Source: Allobrachymonas sp. | GTDB lineage: Bacteria > Pseudomonadota > Gammaproteobacteria > Burkholderiales > Burkholderiaceae_C | Length of the DNA: 13,884 nucleotides | NCBI GenBank assembly: GCA_012036375.1 | Contig: JAAUOI010000044.1 | Span: 1-13,884 of the forward strand | Direction of reading: 5' to 3' | In this document: piece after piece, positions 13,087 to 13,884 of the stretch | Layout: every line of letters begins with the position of its first letter | How positions within the stretch are numbered: position 1 is the first letter of the stretch | Notes under the pieces: generated by a model | Told to the model about the DNA's origin: nothing | The model's input: only the letters and a program-made list of their open reading frames with translations | The model's database searches: none | Translations under genes and position numbers: made by a program

Positions 13087-13884
13087 TCAGAGCTTGACGC
13101 CCGAGCCCTTGACCGTTGGCGCAAGCGCCGCCACTTGGCTTTTGACATAGCTGCCAAAGCTTGCAGACGAGCCTGGGGTGACGGTGATGCCGAGGTCAAG
13201 CATGCGTTTTTGGATGGCCGGCTGTGCCAACACTTCGTTGCAAGCCGCGTTGATGCGGGCCACCACATCGGCGGGCATTTTGGCGGGGCCTGAAATACCG
13301 AAGAAGTTGTCCAGCACCAGATTGCGGTAGGCGGCCAGCTCCGAAATGCTGGGCACATCAGGCAGCAGCGCCGTGCGCTTAGCGGACGTGACGGCCAGTG
13401 GAATGAGTTGGCCCGATTTGAAGAGCGGCAAAAAGGCTGTCACCACGTCAATGCCAATGGGGATCACGCCGGAGATCAAGTCCGTGGTCATGGGCGCGCC
13501 GCCGCGATAGGGAATGTGCGACAGGTTCACACCCAGCGTTTTCTTCATCAGCTCACCGTAAATGTGGCCAATGGAAGCGGGGCCACCCGAGCCGAAATTG
13601 AGCTGCCCGGTGCGCCGCGCCTGCGCCTCGACATCGGTGATGGTGCGAATTCCGGATGCGGGGTTGGCCATCGCCACCAAAGGCGCCGCGCCCACTGAGG
13701 CAATATGACTGAAAGCCTCGACCGGGTCGTAAGGCTGCTTTTCTAGTGCAAACGGCCCAATGGAGATCGGCGTGGAATTCGAGAGCATGAGGGTATAGCC
13801 ATCGGCGGGCGCCTGCGCCACCAGCGAGCCGCCCACACTGCCGCCCGCGCCTGGCCGGTTGTCCACCACCACCGCTTGCCCCAA
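13087..13884 (-). CDS. Bug-family (TctC-like) tripartite tricarboxylate receptor, N-terminus outside window
   Basis: Periplasmic solute-binding protein of the Bug/TctC family, which is greatly expanded in Burkholderiales; ligands are usually carboxylates, but the ligand here cannot be told. The 265 visible residues show VVVDNRPGAGGSVGG, QAPADGYTLMLSNS, the HIPYRGGAPMTTDLISG binding-loop region, ALLPDVPSISEL and the GISGPAKMPADVV segment. About 50-60 residues with the signal peptide lie beyond the window; the leftmost codon is internal (LGQ, not a start). Intact as far as seen. No TctA/TctB membrane subunits are adjacent, which is common for orphan Bug receptors. Confidence 0.93.
   Translation of the reverse strand: MGQAVVVDNRPGAGGSVGGSLVAQAPADGYTLMLSNSTPISIGPFALEKQPYDPVEAFSHIASVGAAPLVAMANPASGIRTITDVEAQARRTGQLNFGSGGPASIGHIYGELMKKTLGVNLSHIPYRGGAPMTTDLISGVIPIGIDVVTAFLPLFKSGQLIPLAVTSAKRTALLPDVPSISELAAYRNLVLDNFFGISGPAKMPADVVARINAACNEVLAQPAIQKRMLDLGITVTPGSSASFGSYVKSQVAALAPTVKGSGVKL

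Overview
The window looks like a chromosome segment of a betaproteobacterium, most likely Burkholderiales and probably near Comamonadaceae. The signs are a hemA-prfA pair, a DUF455 / gamma-carbonic-anhydrase / hslO neighbourhood, a Bug-family (TctC) solute receptor, a zeta-class GST/MaiA, LivG/LivF-type ABC ATPases and a moderately high GC content. The family is inferred from gene content only; no rRNA or tRNA gene is present.

Layout. 1-1333 (+): end of a branched-chain-amino-acid-type ABC transporter operon (livG, cut by the window edge, then livF). 1334-1601: convergent gap holding a 213-bp element bounded by 37-bp inverted repeats. 1602-4142 (-): hemA followed by prfA, with a hairpin-forming gap between them. 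4143-4508: a 366-bp gene-free stretch with two copies of a short dispersed repeat and two nested inverted repeats. 4509-5329 (-): a DUF455 ferritin-like protein, divergent from a (+) pair of gamma-carbonic anhydrase and hslO (Hsp33) at 5376-6890. 6942-12151 (-): a tight five-gene operon, in transcription order a secreted HExxH protein, a Rieske oxygenase alpha subunit, a glutamine-synthetase-like ligase, PnuC and a NadR-like ribosylnicotinamide kinase. 12218-12868 (+): maiA. 13087-13884 (-): the C-terminal part of a Bug receptor.

Two things stand out. First, a short dispersed repeat of roughly 55-70 bp occurs five times, always in the same orientation. Two copies are intergenic or at a gene end, and three lie inside reading frames. 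The clearest case is an in-frame insertion of about 26 codons between the two metal-binding halves of the Rieske [2Fe-2S] motif. A second copy encodes part of the C-terminal region of the NadR-like kinase. A third matches a PnuC membrane segment.

Second, eight of the fourteen recognisable genes carry nine frame breaks. Most are one-base gains or losses in short homopolymers, and one looks like collapse of an 8-bp tandem repeat. Because the essential gene prfA is hit, and because homology continues perfectly in the next frame each time, uncorrected sequencing indels are the likeliest cause. For broken genes I give the full span across the break.

In functional terms the (-) operon suggests linked amine or aromatic oxidation (glutamine-synthetase-like ligase plus Rieske oxygenase) and nicotinamide riboside salvage (PnuC plus kinase). 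How these two parts relate is unknown. The remaining genes are housekeeping: tetrapyrrole synthesis, translation termination, a redox chaperone, and tyrosine or aromatic catabolism.
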